This document shows positions 1-8,173 of a stretch of DNA of 64,000 nt, piece after piece. Source of the DNA: an uncultured Hyphomicrobiales bacterium (GTDB lineage Bacteria; Pseudomonadota; Alphaproteobacteria; Rhizobiales; Ancalomicrobiaceae); NCBI GenBank assembly GCA_903930435.1, contig CAIYYN010000048.1, positions 124,001-188,000 on the forward strand. Direction: 5' to 3'. The translations under genes and the position numbers were made by a program. The notes beneath the pieces were generated by a model that was not told the DNA's origin, made no database searches, and was given only the letters and a program-made list of their open reading frames with translations. Numbering within the stretch: the stretch's first letter is position 1; every line of letters begins with the position of its first letter.

Positions 1-69
1 GCGGAAACCAATCGGCTTCCACCCCTTTATCATGTCATGCACTTGCGACCAATCGTCAGGGGCCGGTGC

Positions 70-756
70 TCAGAACCTGTAGCCGGCGCCAATCCGGATC
101 AGGCCGGACGAGATATTGGTATTGATGCTTTTTCCGGCAACATTGTGGGTCTGGTCGCCGAAACCTTCGTAAATATACTCGCCGCGCACGACGATGCGGT
201 CGGTGGCGAAACCTTCGATGCCAGCGCCGAGCGCGTAGCCGATCTGGGTTGTCGAGTCCTGGGCCCCGTTCAGGTTGAGCGTATTATTGCCGAACGCAAG
301 TCCGGCAGTGACATACGGCATGTAGCGGTCGTAGCTTGCGCCGAGGCGACCGCGCACCGAACCGTTCCAGTTGGAGGATGCCTTGTAGAAATCGGTTCCA
401 TTTGTCTGGGCGTTGTGCTGGTCGGACAGGTTGAGATCACCTTCCGCGCCAACGATCAGGTTGTTCATGATCAGGGCATTGACGCCACCGTAACCGCCGA
501 TGCTTGCGCCGTTGATGGAGGATTTCAGCGCACCGACGCCGGGTACCTTGTTGGTCAGGCTACCCAGCGAATAGCCCGGCGTCACGCCCAGGTAGGCCCC
601 AGCCCAGTTGGCAGCAGGCGATTGGTTGGAAAATCCGCCGTAGCCTTGTGCGGGCGCGGGTGGCTGCTGGCCGTAGAGATCAGCGGCGTAGGACGTGTCA
701 GCAACAGCAATCGACATGGCGAGGAATGCTGCGCGAGCGAACAAGACTTTAGACAT
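70..756 (-). CDS. Outer-membrane beta-barrel protein (Omp25/RopB-like)
   Basis: A 228-residue porin-family barrel of the small eight-stranded type common in Hyphomicrobiales. Residues 1-24 form a signal peptide with a cleavage site after TSYA. The mature chain begins ADLYG, has a Pro/Gly/Gln-rich linker, and then a WAGAYLG segment that typically opens the first strand of Omp25-like barrels. The protein ends in GAGYRF, with the terminal Phe expected for recognition by the BAM machinery. An AAGGGAA ribosome site lies about seven bases before the ATG. A second barrel lies at 2136-2825, on the same strand, beyond an ELM1 gene. Role inferred: an abundant structural envelope protein. The exact ligand or partner cannot be told. 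Positions 1-69, downstream of the stop, hold no gene. Confidence 0.85.
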   Translation of the reverse strand: MSKVLFARAAFLAMSIAVADTSYAADLYGQQPPAPAQGYGGFSNQSPAANWAGAYLGVTPGYSLGSLTNKVPGVGALKSSINGASIGGYGGVNALIMNNLIVGAEGDLNLSDQHNAQTNGTDFYKASSNWNGSVRGRLGASYDRYMPYVTAGLAFGNNTLNLNGAQDSTTQIGYALGAGIEGFATDRIVVRGEYIYEGFGDQTHNVAGKSINTNISSGLIRIGAGYRF

Positions 757-1008
757 GACATGTTCCCTTCGTGTATCTAACGTGACTCGATATTAGCCGT
801 CGAACCAGTCTGAATGGAGCCGTCTCAGGCGACCGATCATTCAGTCATTTCACTCGGCACCCATAGACGGCAGTCCGGCGGTTTCCCGGTCGCGTTGCTC
901 TACAGGTATTGGTAACCTTGATGACTCCTCTACGGTTAAGACGCGGTTTGGAAACAAGGTTAACGAACGTATTCAGACTGATTTAATGTTGATGTCCGGA
1001 GGACACGG

Positions 1009-2022
1009 ATGCGTATTCTGATTCTCGCTGATCAAAGAACGGGCCACGTCAGGCAATGCCTCGGGCTCGTCCGCCAGATTGAGCGGGAAAGACCTGTGGA
1101 TCTCGTTCAGCTTCCAGTTCAGCCGCGCGGGTTTGCACCTGATCTGGTCCGGCGGCTTGTTGCCCGCTGGCCCGGACTTTCGCCCAAGGCCTTGCTGATG
1201 CGGTTCTATGGACTATCAGCAGAGGAGGTGTCCGGGTTTGATCTGGTCATCGGGTCGGGACGCCCCACGATCCTGGCTGGACTTCTGATCAGCCGGTTGA
1301 CATCGGCAAAATTTGCCTACCTCGGACGCGTACCCGGCTACGATCCGGCTGCGTTCGATCTGATCCTGGTGCCTTATCGATCAGAAGGCGACCAGTTGAA
1401 TCACGCGTTTGCGCCGATACCGTCCCCGGTTAACCCGGATGGGTTTGCGCCGCCGCGCGAACTGCGAACGCTTGAAACGCTGAAAGACGCCAGGTTGACC
1501 CTGCTGGTTGGCGGGCCGTCTTCCCGACGGAACTGGTCGATGCGCGACTGGGCGCATCTTGGCTATTTTCTCATCGCCTCAGAGCACGAACTCGGGATCA
1601 ACTGGTCGGTTGCAACGTCGCCGCGCACCCCGGAAGCCGGGCGAGGCGTTTTGGCCGGTGCCTTTTCATTGTTGGAAAAGGGCGGTGAGTTTGTCGATTT
1701 TCACGTCGCAGGTCCTGGGTCTGCCGATCATCTGTTGGAGGCAGATGCCATTTGCGTGACATCTGATTCAACCAGTATGATTGCCGAGGGGCTGGCGGCC
1801 ATGCGGCCTGTGATCGGGATCGCCACGCGCGGGCTCAAGGTATCCCGCGACGAACGTCTGCTGGCTGATCTGGCTGAAGACGGTCATTTTGCAGATCTGC
1901 CTCTCGCGAGCCTGACGCCTGCGAGCTTCGCCCGGACCCTGATGCAATTGACGACACCGACAACGGATCCGCGTACGGTTCTTGGCCCCCTGCTAGCCGG
2001 AGTCTTGCCTGCTGCGGATTGA
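1009..2022 (+). CDS. ELM1-family (DUF1022) protein, copy 1
   Basis: A 337-residue protein of the family named after plant ELM1 (mitochondrial fission). Its bacterial members resemble GT-B glycosyltransferases and have no settled function. Visible family marks are the N-terminal ADQRTGHVRQ segment, the VIGSGRPT segment, the LLVGGPS segment at mid-chain, and the C-terminal TSDSTSMIAEGLA segment, which looks like a nucleotide-sugar-binding loop. The start has an excellent GGAGG at 998-1002, six bases from the ATG. It sits between two outer-membrane barrel genes on the opposite strand, so an envelope role is plausible but inferred. A second, longer member lies at 49282-50520 next to an LPS-core glycosyltransferase. 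Confidence 0.8.
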   Translation: MRILILADQRTGHVRQCLGLVRQIERERPVDLVQLPVQPRGFAPDLVRRLVARWPGLSPKALLMRFYGLSAEEVSGFDLVIGSGRPTILAGLLISRLTSAKFAYLGRVPGYDPAAFDLILVPYRSEGDQLNHAFAPIPSPVNPDGFAPPRELRTLETLKDARLTLLVGGPSSRRNWSMRDWAHLGYFLIASEHELGINWSVATSPRTPEAGRGVLAGAFSLLEKGGEFVDFHVAGPGSADHLLEADAICVTSDSTSMIAEGLAAMRPVIGIATRGLKVSRDERLLADLAEDGHFADLPLASLTPASFARTLMQLTTPTTDPRTVLGPLLAGVLPAAD

Positions 2023-2049
2023 ACGCGGTTTCGTCCAAAGAAAACGGCA

Positions 2050-2097
2050 ACCGGACGGATCAGTCCGCAAATTGCTTCGCAGGCTGATCCGTCCGGT
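2050..2097. terminator. Long perfect inverted repeat between convergent genes
   Basis: Two perfectly matching 14-base arms, ACCGGACGGATCAG at 2050-2063 and its complement at 2084-2097, enclose a 20-base loop. They lie between the convergent ends of the ELM1 gene (2022) and the barrel gene (2136). No T-run follows on either strand, so this may be a stem-loop that protects both 3' ends rather than a classical intrinsic terminator. Confidence 0.6.
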
Positions 2098-2135
2098 ATC
2101 AGAGAGATCGATCAGGGGGGGACTGATCGGGAAGA

Positions 2136-2825
2136 TCAGAATTTGTAGTTGATCGAGAAGCGCAAGGCGTTGTCGGTCACGGAATGACTGAGACCGAAGC
2201 CATTGCTGCCGTAGTTGACCGTGCGGCTGCCGTAGTCGCTGTAGATATATTCGCCGCGCGCCGTCACGTTGTTCGCAACGGCATATTCGAGTCCCGCGCC
2301 AAGCTGCAGGCCGGTCCGGATCTGATTGGACTGATCCGACGTCCCTGTCGCTGTGTTCGTCACACGGGAGTTCAGGTTCGCAAAGGTGATCCCGGTCGAG
2401 ACGAACGGCAGGAACCGGTCAATGGCATAGCCAACCCGGCCACGCAGTCCGAAGTCCCAATCAAGACGTTCGCGATCTGTATAGGTGTTCGCGCCGTTGG
2501 TGAACGCGGAAGTATGACGATTGCCGTTGTAGTCGACATCGCCTTCAAACCCGTAGACGATCTGTCCGCTCTGCCAGAGGTACCCCGCCTGCAATCCGCC
2601 GGTCAGTGCGCCGCTGTTGTTGCGCGGGTTTGAGACATTGGCCCAGTTTGCACCGAGGTTGCCACCGACATAGGCACCGGTCCAGCTGAAAGCGTAATTG
2701 ACCATATTGGCCGGGGGAGCCTGGGGCGGATTGTAATGTGTGTTGAGGTCAGCAGCCGAGGCACCATAAACGCTGGCCAGGAGGAGGGCGCCTGTGGTGG
2801 CGGTACGCAGAACAAAGTGAGACAT
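2136..2825 (-). CDS. Outer-membrane beta-barrel protein (Omp25/RopB-like), second copy
   Basis: A 229-residue barrel with a signal peptide (residues 1-25, cleavage after GASA). The mature start ADLNTHY is followed by FSWTGAYVGGNLG, the usual opening strand of the family. Later strands alternate aromatic and polar residues (YGFEGDVDY, LRGRVGYAIDRFLPFVSTG), and the chain ends FSINYKF with the terminal Phe. It shares overall plan and length with the barrel at 70-756 but is clearly diverged, so the two are paralogues rather than a recent duplicate. The promoter should lie in 2826-2950. Role inferred: envelope structure. Confidence 0.85.
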   Translation of the reverse strand: MSHFVLRTATTGALLLASVYGASAADLNTHYNPPQAPPANMVNYAFSWTGAYVGGNLGANWANVSNPRNNSGALTGGLQAGYLWQSGQIVYGFEGDVDYNGNRHTSAFTNGANTYTDRERLDWDFGLRGRVGYAIDRFLPFVSTGITFANLNSRVTNTATGTSDQSNQIRTGLQLGAGLEYAVANNVTARGEYIYSDYGSRTVNYGSNGFGLSHSVTDNALRFSINYKF

Positions 2826-3230
2826 GGGTTACCTCTTTGGACTCGTCAAATGAAGCTTGTGCCCTCGTGAAAGGTTGGCTTCACGATCTGATTTCAGCTG
2901 GTCAGCGAAAAAGACGTATTAATTTTTCGTTGCCAGACATTACCAAAATGAAAAAGCGAATTCGATTTCATTTTTGGGTCGTCAACTTCGCAAAAACCGG
3001 CTCGGTTCGTTGCGATTTCACCTGTTGTTTGGTGTTGGAGCTATGATCTATTCGTACAATAGGGCGATACATGGATCGTATCGTGGGAATTCTGTGGCAA
3101 TACAGGCAACAATGTGGCAGCTTTGCGATGCTCACTGGGCGCGATCAGGAAATGCGCGGGTTTTCCTGTTTCGTGCCTTCGCATGGTGCAGGGCAGCATG
3201 GCTCTTTTCAGGGGCGACAGACTCAAAGCG

Positions 3231-3259
3231 TTGCCTTTTGGTCGCACTTACTGTATCGA
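3231..3259 (+). promoter_or_regulatory. Candidate sigma-70 promoter for the rplY leader
   Basis: TTGCCT at 3231-3236 and TATCGA at 3254-3259 are separated by 17 bases, an ideal spacing. Transcription would begin near 3265 and give a leader of about 115 bases before rplY. The rest of the gap (2826-3230) holds only the upstream region of the barrel gene on the other strand, and I see no credible gene in it. Confidence 0.45.
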
Positions 3260-3300
3260 ACCTTCGCTCGCCGCGCCGACACCCCTGGAGGCAACGCGGT

Positions 3301-3359
3301 GGCCCTGTCGACCAAGGTGGTCGGTTGGAACAGGCAAGGGCCGCAACAGCGGCCTTTTT
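3301..3359 (+). promoter_or_regulatory. Structured leader with attenuator-like terminator before rplY
   Basis: A perfect hairpin, GGCCGC (3339-3344), loop AACA, GCGGCC (3349-3354), is followed by five T at 3355-3359. This is an intrinsic terminator ending 24 bases before the rplY start. Upstream, GGCCCT (3301-3306) can pair with AGGGCC (3337-3342), enclosing a second hairpin CGACC/GGTCG (3309-3313 with 3319-3323). The AGGGCC strand overlaps the terminator's left arm, so the two folds are mutually exclusive, as in transcription attenuation. It could instead be the end of a small RNA with read-through into rplY. Confidence 0.55.
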
Positions 3360-3382
3360 GCGTTGACTTGAAAGGACTCCTC

Positions 3383-3961
3383 ATGAGCCGTCAGACTTAC
3401 GAGCTTGAGGCGACTGTGCGTGACGTGATTGGCAAGGGGGCCGCTCGTGCGCTGCGTCGTGAAGCTCAAATTCCCGCCGTTATCTATGGCGACAAGAAGC
3501 CCCCGCTGGCAATTTCCGTTTCGTTCAAGGAAGCCGACAAGCGCCTGCGCGCCGGTGGCTTCATGACCACGCTTGCGACGATCAACGTCGGTGGCGAAAA
3601 GATCCTGGTCATCCCCAAGGACTATTCGATGCATCCGGTCAAGGACCAGCTGGTTCATCTTGACTTCCTGCGCATCGGTGCGGATTCGACCGTGACCGTC
3701 TATGTTCCGGTGCACGTAACGGGTTCCGACAAGTCGCCGGGCATCAAGAAGGGTGGATCGGTCAATTACGCCGTTCACGAAGTTGAACTGCTGGTCCGCG
3801 CTGATGCCATCCCGGATGCGATCAACATCGACATTTCGGCACTGGATTTCAACGACACGGTCCATATCTCGGCCGTCAAGCTTCCTGATGGCGCAAAGTC
3901 GGTGTCGCGTGAAGACTTCACGGTGATTTCGATTACGCCGCCGGTTGGTGCCGACGCCTGA
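3383..3961 (+). CDS. rplY: 50S ribosomal protein L25 (general stress protein Ctc type)
   Basis: A 192-residue L25/TL5/Ctc-type protein, which binds 5S rRNA in the large subunit. The N-terminal half (residues 1-95) is the L25 domain, with VRDVIGKGAARALRREAQIPAVIYG near its start. The C-terminal half is the Ctc extension (TVYVPVHVTG, PDAINIDISALD). The open frame extends upstream, but the ATG at 3383 is chosen because AAAGGA lies seven bases before it and the family starts there. It is preceded by an attenuator-like leader and followed by a strong terminator. pth lies downstream, an arrangement common in bacteria. Confidence 0.95.
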   Translation: MSRQTYELEATVRDVIGKGAARALRREAQIPAVIYGDKKPPLAISVSFKEADKRLRAGGFMTTLATINVGGEKILVIPKDYSMHPVKDQLVHLDFLRIGADSTVTVYVPVHVTGSDKSPGIKKGGSVNYAVHEVELLVRADAIPDAINIDISALDFNDTVHISAVKLPDGAKSVSREDFTVISITPPVGADA

Positions 3962-4013
3962 TGGAACAAGGGCTCCCACTGATTTGGTGAGCCATCCCGG
4001 TCTCGACGATCGT

Positions 4014-4050
4014 AAAGAAGCCCGGAGGCTAATCGCCTTTGGGCTTCTTT
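4014..4050 (+). terminator. Terminator after rplY
   Basis: AAAGAAGCCC at 4014-4023 pairs with GGGCTTCTTT at 4041-4050, with an inner AGGC/GCCT pair. The arm itself ends in T on the + strand, and it follows the rplY stop by about 50 bases. Confidence 0.8.
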
Positions 4051-4175
4051 GCTTTCGAAGCTGGATTTGGAGCGATGTATTGACAGAGTTGCATTTGGTA
4101 TGGTCCCTATCGCGTCAAGCGCATCTGGGCCGATTTGCTCGTGAGATGTGATCTGTTTCCGTGAAGGACCGCGCG

Positions 4176-4898
4176 ATGATACTCCTGGTGGGATTGGGCA
4201 ATCCGGGTCAGGACTACGAGCACAACCGCCATAATATCGGCTTCATGGCGCTTGATGCGATTGCCGGGCATTACAAGTTCCCGGCCTGGCGTCAGAAGTT
4301 TCAAGGGGATGTGAGCGAAGGCACGATTGCCGGTATCCGTGTGATCGCCTTGAAGCCGCGTACCTACATGAATGAATCCGGTCGTTCCGTCGCGGCCACG
4401 GCTCAGTTCCTCAAGATTCCGCCTGCCGATATCATTGTCCTCCACGATGAACTCGATTTGCCGCCCGGAAAGCTCAAGATCAAGACCGGCGGTGGTCATG
4501 CCGGGCATAATGGACTGCGCTCCATCGAGGCGCATATGGGGGCCGACTTCCACCGCGTTCGGCTCGGGATCGGCCATCCCGGTGCCAAGGAACTGGTGCA
4601 TAACTGGGTTCTCGGCAATTTTGCCAAGGCCGATGCTGACTGGCTGGATACCTTATTGCGTGCCGTCGCCGCGTCTGCTGGGACCCTGGTCGAGAAGGAC
4701 TTCGTGCGCTTCATGAGCGACATCGCCATGGCCATGGATCCGAGCCCGAAGCCTGCGAAGGCTGCTCCCAAACCGGATGTATCTCGAACTGCTGCATCAA
4801 AGCCCGACGCCGGTCCGGAACCGGCCGCAAAGAACGCGATGGCGGAAACCCTGCGCAATCTCCTTGCCGCCAAGAAACTTCCAGGCCGACGACCGTGA
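4176..4898 (+). CDS. pth: Peptidyl-tRNA hydrolase
   Basis: Releases tRNA from prematurely dropped peptidyl-tRNA in the cytosol. The chain opens [11 protein letters not shown], with the substrate-binding asparagine, then carries NRHNIGF with the catalytic histidine, [10 protein letters not shown], and [28 protein letters not shown], all hallmarks of Pth. The ATG at 4176 has AAGGA seven bases upstream. An in-frame GTG at 4161 overlaps that ribosome site and is unlikely. The protein is about 240 residues because of a Lys/Pro/Ala-rich tail of about 50 residues beyond the usual core, typical of alphaproteobacteria. Confidence 0.95.
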   Translation: MILLVGLGNPGQDYEHNRHNIGFMALDAIAGHYKFPAWRQKFQGDVSEGTIAGIRVIALKPRTYMNESGRSVAATAQFLKIPPADIIVLHDELDLPPGKLKIKTGGGHAGHNGLRSIEAHMGADFHRVRLGIGHPGAKELVHNWVLGNFAKADADWLDTLLRAVAASAGTLVEKDFVRFMSDIAMAMDPSPKPAKAAPKPDVSRTAASKPDAGPEPAAKNAMAETLRNLLAAKKLPGRRP

Positions 4899-5003
4899 GG
4901 TACCTCGCTGATTGATTCCATTCTGCACTTGACGGCGGGCGTCAGGTTCCGTCTAAACACGGCAACCTCAATCACTCCAGCTTGACCGGAAAGACGTCTC
5001 CCG

Positions 5004-6101
5004 ATGGGTTTCAAATGTGGCATCGTTGGCCTGCCGAACGTCGGCAAGTCGACCCTCTTCAACGCGCTGACCAAGACGGCGGCGGCGCAGGCGGCGAATT
5101 ATCCGTTCTGCACAATCGAACCCAACACGGGTGAAGTCGGCGTGCCCGATCCGCGCATGGACAAGATCGCGGCCATCGGAAAGTCTGCACAGATTGTGCC
5201 GACCCGGATCACCTTCGTCGACATCGCCGGTCTGGTGCGCGGGGCCTCCAAAGGCGAAGGCCTCGGCAACCAGTTCCTTGCCAATATTCGCGAGGTCGAT
5301 GCCATCGTCCACGTGCTGCGCTGCTTCGAATCAACCGATATCACGCATGTCGAAGGCCGGGTTGATCCCGTCGCTGATGCCGAGACCGTGGAAACGGAAC
5401 TCATGCTCGCGGATCTGGATTCGCTGGAGCGCCGCATTGTTCCGCTGCGCAAGAAGGCGGCGGGTGGTGATCGCGATGCCAAGATGCTGCTGCCGATCAT
5501 GGAAGGCGCATTGGCGCTGCTGCAAGACGGCAAGCCCGCGCGCGTGCTTGAGGTCAGCCGCGAGGATGAGGCTGCCTTTCAGGGCCTGACGCTGATGACA
5601 TCGAAGCCGGTCCTCTATGTCTGCAATGTCGACGAAGCCTCGGCAGCGACCGGGAATGCCTTCTCGGCACGGGTTGAGGAGATGGCCCGCCGTCAGGGCG
5701 CGCGGTCTGTCGTGATCTCTGCGGCGATCGAGGCGGAAGTGGCGCAGTTGCCGGACGAGGAGCAGAAGGAGTTTCTCGACACGCTCGGTCTCGATGAGCC
5801 GGGACTCGACCGCCTCATTCGCACCGGCTACGAACTGCTGGGGTTGATCACCTACTTCACGTGCGGTCCGAAGGAAACGCGTGCCTGGACCATCGTCAAG
5901 GGTACCAAGGCACCGGGTGCAGCGGGTGTCATTCACTCGGATTTCGAGAAGGGCTTCATTCGCGCCCAGACGATAGCCTACGAAGATTTCGTGGCATGCG
6001 GTGGCGAAGCGGCGGCCAAGGAAGCCGGCAAGGCGCGCGACGAAGGCAAGGAATATGTCGTGCAAGACGGCGATATTCTCTTGTTCCGCTTCAACAATTG
6101 A
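5004..6101 (+). CDS. ychF: Ribosome-binding ATPase YchF
   Basis: A 365-residue Obg-related P-loop protein that prefers ATP and binds the ribosome. The G1 loop GLPNVGKST is at the N-terminus (about residues 9-17), followed by the switch segment DIAGLVRGASKGEGLGNQFL. The NKxD position reads NVDE, the substitution that explains ATP preference in this family. A helical insertion is followed by a C-terminal TGS-like domain ending VQDGDILLFRFNN. The length is normal. It follows pth by about 100 bases on the same strand, a frequent pairing. Confidence 0.96.
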   Translation: MGFKCGIVGLPNVGKSTLFNALTKTAAAQAANYPFCTIEPNTGEVGVPDPRMDKIAAIGKSAQIVPTRITFVDIAGLVRGASKGEGLGNQFLANIREVDAIVHVLRCFESTDITHVEGRVDPVADAETVETELMLADLDSLERRIVPLRKKAAGGDRDAKMLLPIMEGALALLQDGKPARVLEVSREDEAAFQGLTLMTSKPVLYVCNVDEASAATGNAFSARVEEMARRQGARSVVISAAIEAEVAQLPDEEQKEFLDTLGLDEPGLDRLIRTGYELLGLITYFTCGPKETRAWTIVKGTKAPGAAGVIHSDFEKGFIRAQTIAYEDFVACGGEAAAKEAGKARDEGKEYVVQDGDILLFRFNN

Positions 6102-6122
6102 CGGTTTCTCGCGAAACTTGAA

Positions 6123-6159
6123 GGCATGAGCGTTGCGTTTTGGGCGACAGGCTCATGCC
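6123..6159. terminator. Inverted repeat between ychF and the DUF4282 gene
   Basis: GGCATGAGC (6123-6131) and GCTCATGCC (6151-6159) are perfect complements around a 19-base loop. They lie between two convergent genes. No T-run follows, so termination is only suggested. Confidence 0.45.
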
Positions 6160-6172
6160 CCGCGCGCAGTCA

Positions 6173-6463
6173 TTACTCCGGCAGGCCGTCCTTGGGATGG
6201 CCGCCTACGAATCGGTCGTGCAGCCGGAACACGGCAATGAACAGCTCGCAGAAAAACCGGATGCCGATGCCCGTTCCGATGCCGGTCAGGACCGTGATCA
6301 GAATCGAGATCAGTCCGCCGATGGGGCTATAGAGCATCATGCCGAGGCCGCCCAGAACACCGAAAATCGTGCCCAGAAGCGTCAGCCCGAGCGCCAGCAG
6401 ATAAAAAGGCTTGATCAATCCCGGGGTGAGAAATTCATCAAGGGAGAGGAACTTGTCAAACAT
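6173..6463 (-). CDS. DUF4282 small membrane protein
   Basis: A 96-residue protein with an amphipathic N-terminus (MFDKFLSLDEFLTPGLIKPFY) and two long hydrophobic helices, at about residues 20-45 and 48-75, joined by a short SPIGG turn. This is the DUF4282 arrangement. GGAG lies about eight bases before the ATG. Function unknown. It converges on ychF and has no operon partner, so context offers no hint. Confidence 0.75.
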   Translation of the reverse strand: MFDKFLSLDEFLTPGLIKPFYLLALGLTLLGTIFGVLGGLGMMLYSPIGGLISILITVLTGIGTGIGIRFFCELFIAVFRLHDRFVGGHPKDGLPE

Positions 6464-6539
6464 TGCAATTGCTCCGCGCGGCTTTAATGTGCTGTCTGCT
6501 TCTGGAACTCCGGTGCGCTATGCCTCGTGCCGGAGATGA

Positions 6540-7088
6540 ATGGTAACCTGCTTATTGCACGAACCTGGTCGGCAATCGATGCCACAAACACCAAAATGCT
6601 TTGAAGATTTTGCCGTCGGTGATGTCATCCCGCTTGGGGTGGCGACGCCAGACCGGGAGGCTTTGGTTGCCTATGCCATGGAGTTTGATCCCGCCCCCAT
6701 GCATCTGGACGATGATCTCGCCCGTAACGCGTTCCAGTATGCGGGTGACGACGCTAGAGGTGCAGTGGTTCCGCTGGATGGGCTGATTGCGTCGAACTGG
6801 CATGTGGGTGCGATGTTCATGCGCACCTTTTATGACGGGCTGCTTGTCGGTTCGACGTCGCGCGGTGCACCGGGGATGGAGGTTCTCAAGTTTCCCAATC
6901 CCGTCAGGGCAGGCGACACCATCCGGTTGACGCTCCGGGTGATGGATATCAAGTCTTCGCGCAGCCGACCCGACATGGGATTGGTGCTGTTTGAGACGCG
7001 CGGCCTGAACCAGCGGGACGAACTTGTGATCTATGTGACAAGCTGGACGATGTTTGGCCGCCGGGAGGTCGCACATGCCGTGGTTTGA
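6540..7088 (+). CDS. MaoC-like hot-dog hydratase
   Basis: A single-domain MaoC/FAS1-like (R)-hydratase fold. FEDFAVGDVIPLG opens the domain. PAPMHLDDDLA corresponds to the D-x-x-x-x-H catalytic region of (R)-specific enoyl-CoA hydratases, and LIASNWHVGAMFMR to the hydratase motif after it. About 170 residues is the usual size for one domain. The start is uncertain: ATG 6540 has GGAG only about four bases away, and ATG 6579 gives the tighter family N-terminus. It overlaps the next MaoC gene by 14 bases, so the two are translated together and may form a heterodimer. The acyl substrate is unknown. Confidence 0.8.
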   Translation: MVTCLLHEPGRQSMPQTPKCFEDFAVGDVIPLGVATPDREALVAYAMEFDPAPMHLDDDLARNAFQYAGDDARGAVVPLDGLIASNWHVGAMFMRTFYDGLLVGSTSRGAPGMEVLKFPNPVRAGDTIRLTLRVMDIKSSRSRPDMGLVLFETRGLNQRDELVIYVTSWTMFGRREVAHAVV

Positions 7089-7548
7089 TGACGTCTCGGC
7101 TGGCGATCAGGCGGAACTGGGCCAGCATCTCTTCATCGCCGAGGAGATCATCCGGTTTGCCAGCGCGTTTGATCCGCAACCGTTTCATCTGTCGGAAGAA
7201 GCGGGCAGGGCGTCAATTTTTGGCGGTCTCGCCGCATCCGGCTGGCACACGGTCGCCATCTGGCAGCGGCTGACAATCGAACATGATCTCAAGGTGTCGA
7301 CCGCATCGGAGCGGAACGCCACGCCAAACGCGCCCGCTGTCCGCATGTCCGACTATACGGAGCTTCGCTGGCTGAAGCCTGTGCTCGCCGGTGATACGAT
7401 TACCTATCGCAATACCGTCACAGACCTGACCGAGCAAGGCGCGCCGCCCGGGTGGGGCATCGCGCTGATCCTGGGCGAAGGCTTCAATCAGCGCGGCGAA
7501 CGCGCCTTTCATGTGACTGCGAGGCAATTGCTCAAGATCAGGGCGTGA
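7075..7548 (+). CDS. MaoC-like hot-dog hydratase, second of a pair
   Basis: A 157-residue MaoC domain. WFDDVSAGDQAELGQHL opens it, ASAFDPQPFHLSEEA contains the Asp-His catalytic pair region, and IFGGLAASGWHTVAIWQRL gives the hydratase motif. ATG 7075 is selected because GGAGG lies six bases upstream. It overlaps the upstream MaoC gene by 14 bases, implying translational coupling. The 3' end overlaps the convergent GST gene by 11 bases. The paired single domains suggest a two-subunit enzyme acting on acyl-CoA thioesters (inference). Confidence 0.85.
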   Translation: MPWFDDVSAGDQAELGQHLFIAEEIIRFASAFDPQPFHLSEEAGRASIFGGLAASGWHTVAIWQRLTIEHDLKVSTASERNATPNAPAVRMSDYTELRWLKPVLAGDTITYRNTVTDLTEQGAPPGWGIALILGEGFNQRGERAFHVTARQLLKIRA

Positions 7549-8146
7549 TCTTCGTCGCGGCGAAGGCAGGTACACGCGCGGCAAATGCATCGAGAAACGC
7601 GACAAGTTTCGGGTGATTGGCGCGCCAGTCGCCATTGAAACGCAGGTCAAGATACCCGAGTGCTGCGGCAACCGAGATCTCGCCCACGGTCAAGACACCG
7701 GATGCCGAGGGTGGATTGGCTTCGAGAACTTCCAGGGCGCGCGCGACCTTATGGCCCTGATTGGCGCGCCAGCTCTCGCTGCGTTCGTTCTCGGCCCGGA
7801 ACCGGATCTCGTAGACCATCAGCAAAGCGGCATCAGCGATGCCGTCGGCAAGTGCTTGCAGCTTCAGGCTGGCGATCCGCGCCTTGGGTTCCGCCGGGAT
7901 GATCTTGCCGCCGCCGACGCTCAGATCGAGATATTCGAGGATGACGGGGCTGTCGAAAATAGCTTCCTCGCCCTCGGGGATCAGGACCGGAATTTTGCCG
8001 AGCGGATTGTCCTGCAGAAAGTCGCCTTCGGGCTTGACCGTATCTGTCTGGACGATCGTGATGCGATCCGTGAGCCCGAGGATCCCTGCGGCTAACTTGA
8101 TCTTGCGACCGAAGGGCGAGGCGGGTGAAGAGCGCAACTGATACAT
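7538..8146 (-). CDS. Glutathione S-transferase family protein
   Basis: A 202-residue cytosolic GST fold. The N-terminal thioredoxin-like domain (residues 1-80) carries SPASPFGRKIKLAA, with the catalytic-site serine region, NPLGKIPVL with the cis-proline that contacts glutathione, and FDSPVILEYLD with the Asp/Ser pair that binds the gamma-glutamyl group. The all-helical C-terminal domain follows. It stands alone and convergent with the MaoC pair. The substrate cannot be told from the sequence. Confidence 0.88.
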   Translation of the reverse strand: MYQLRSSPASPFGRKIKLAAGILGLTDRITIVQTDTVKPEGDFLQDNPLGKIPVLIPEGEEAIFDSPVILEYLDLSVGGGKIIPAEPKARIASLKLQALADGIADAALLMVYEIRFRAENERSESWRANQGHKVARALEVLEANPPSASGVLTVGEISVAAALGYLDLRFNGDWRANHPKLVAFLDAFAARVPAFAATKITP

Positions 8147-8173
8147 GACGGTTTCCTTGAGCCTATGGGTTTG

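Noticed and set aside
3071-3382. Upstream in-frame extension of rplY
   Set aside because: It crosses a promoter-like site and an intrinsic terminator, and the L25 family begins at the ATG 3383, which has its own ribosome site.
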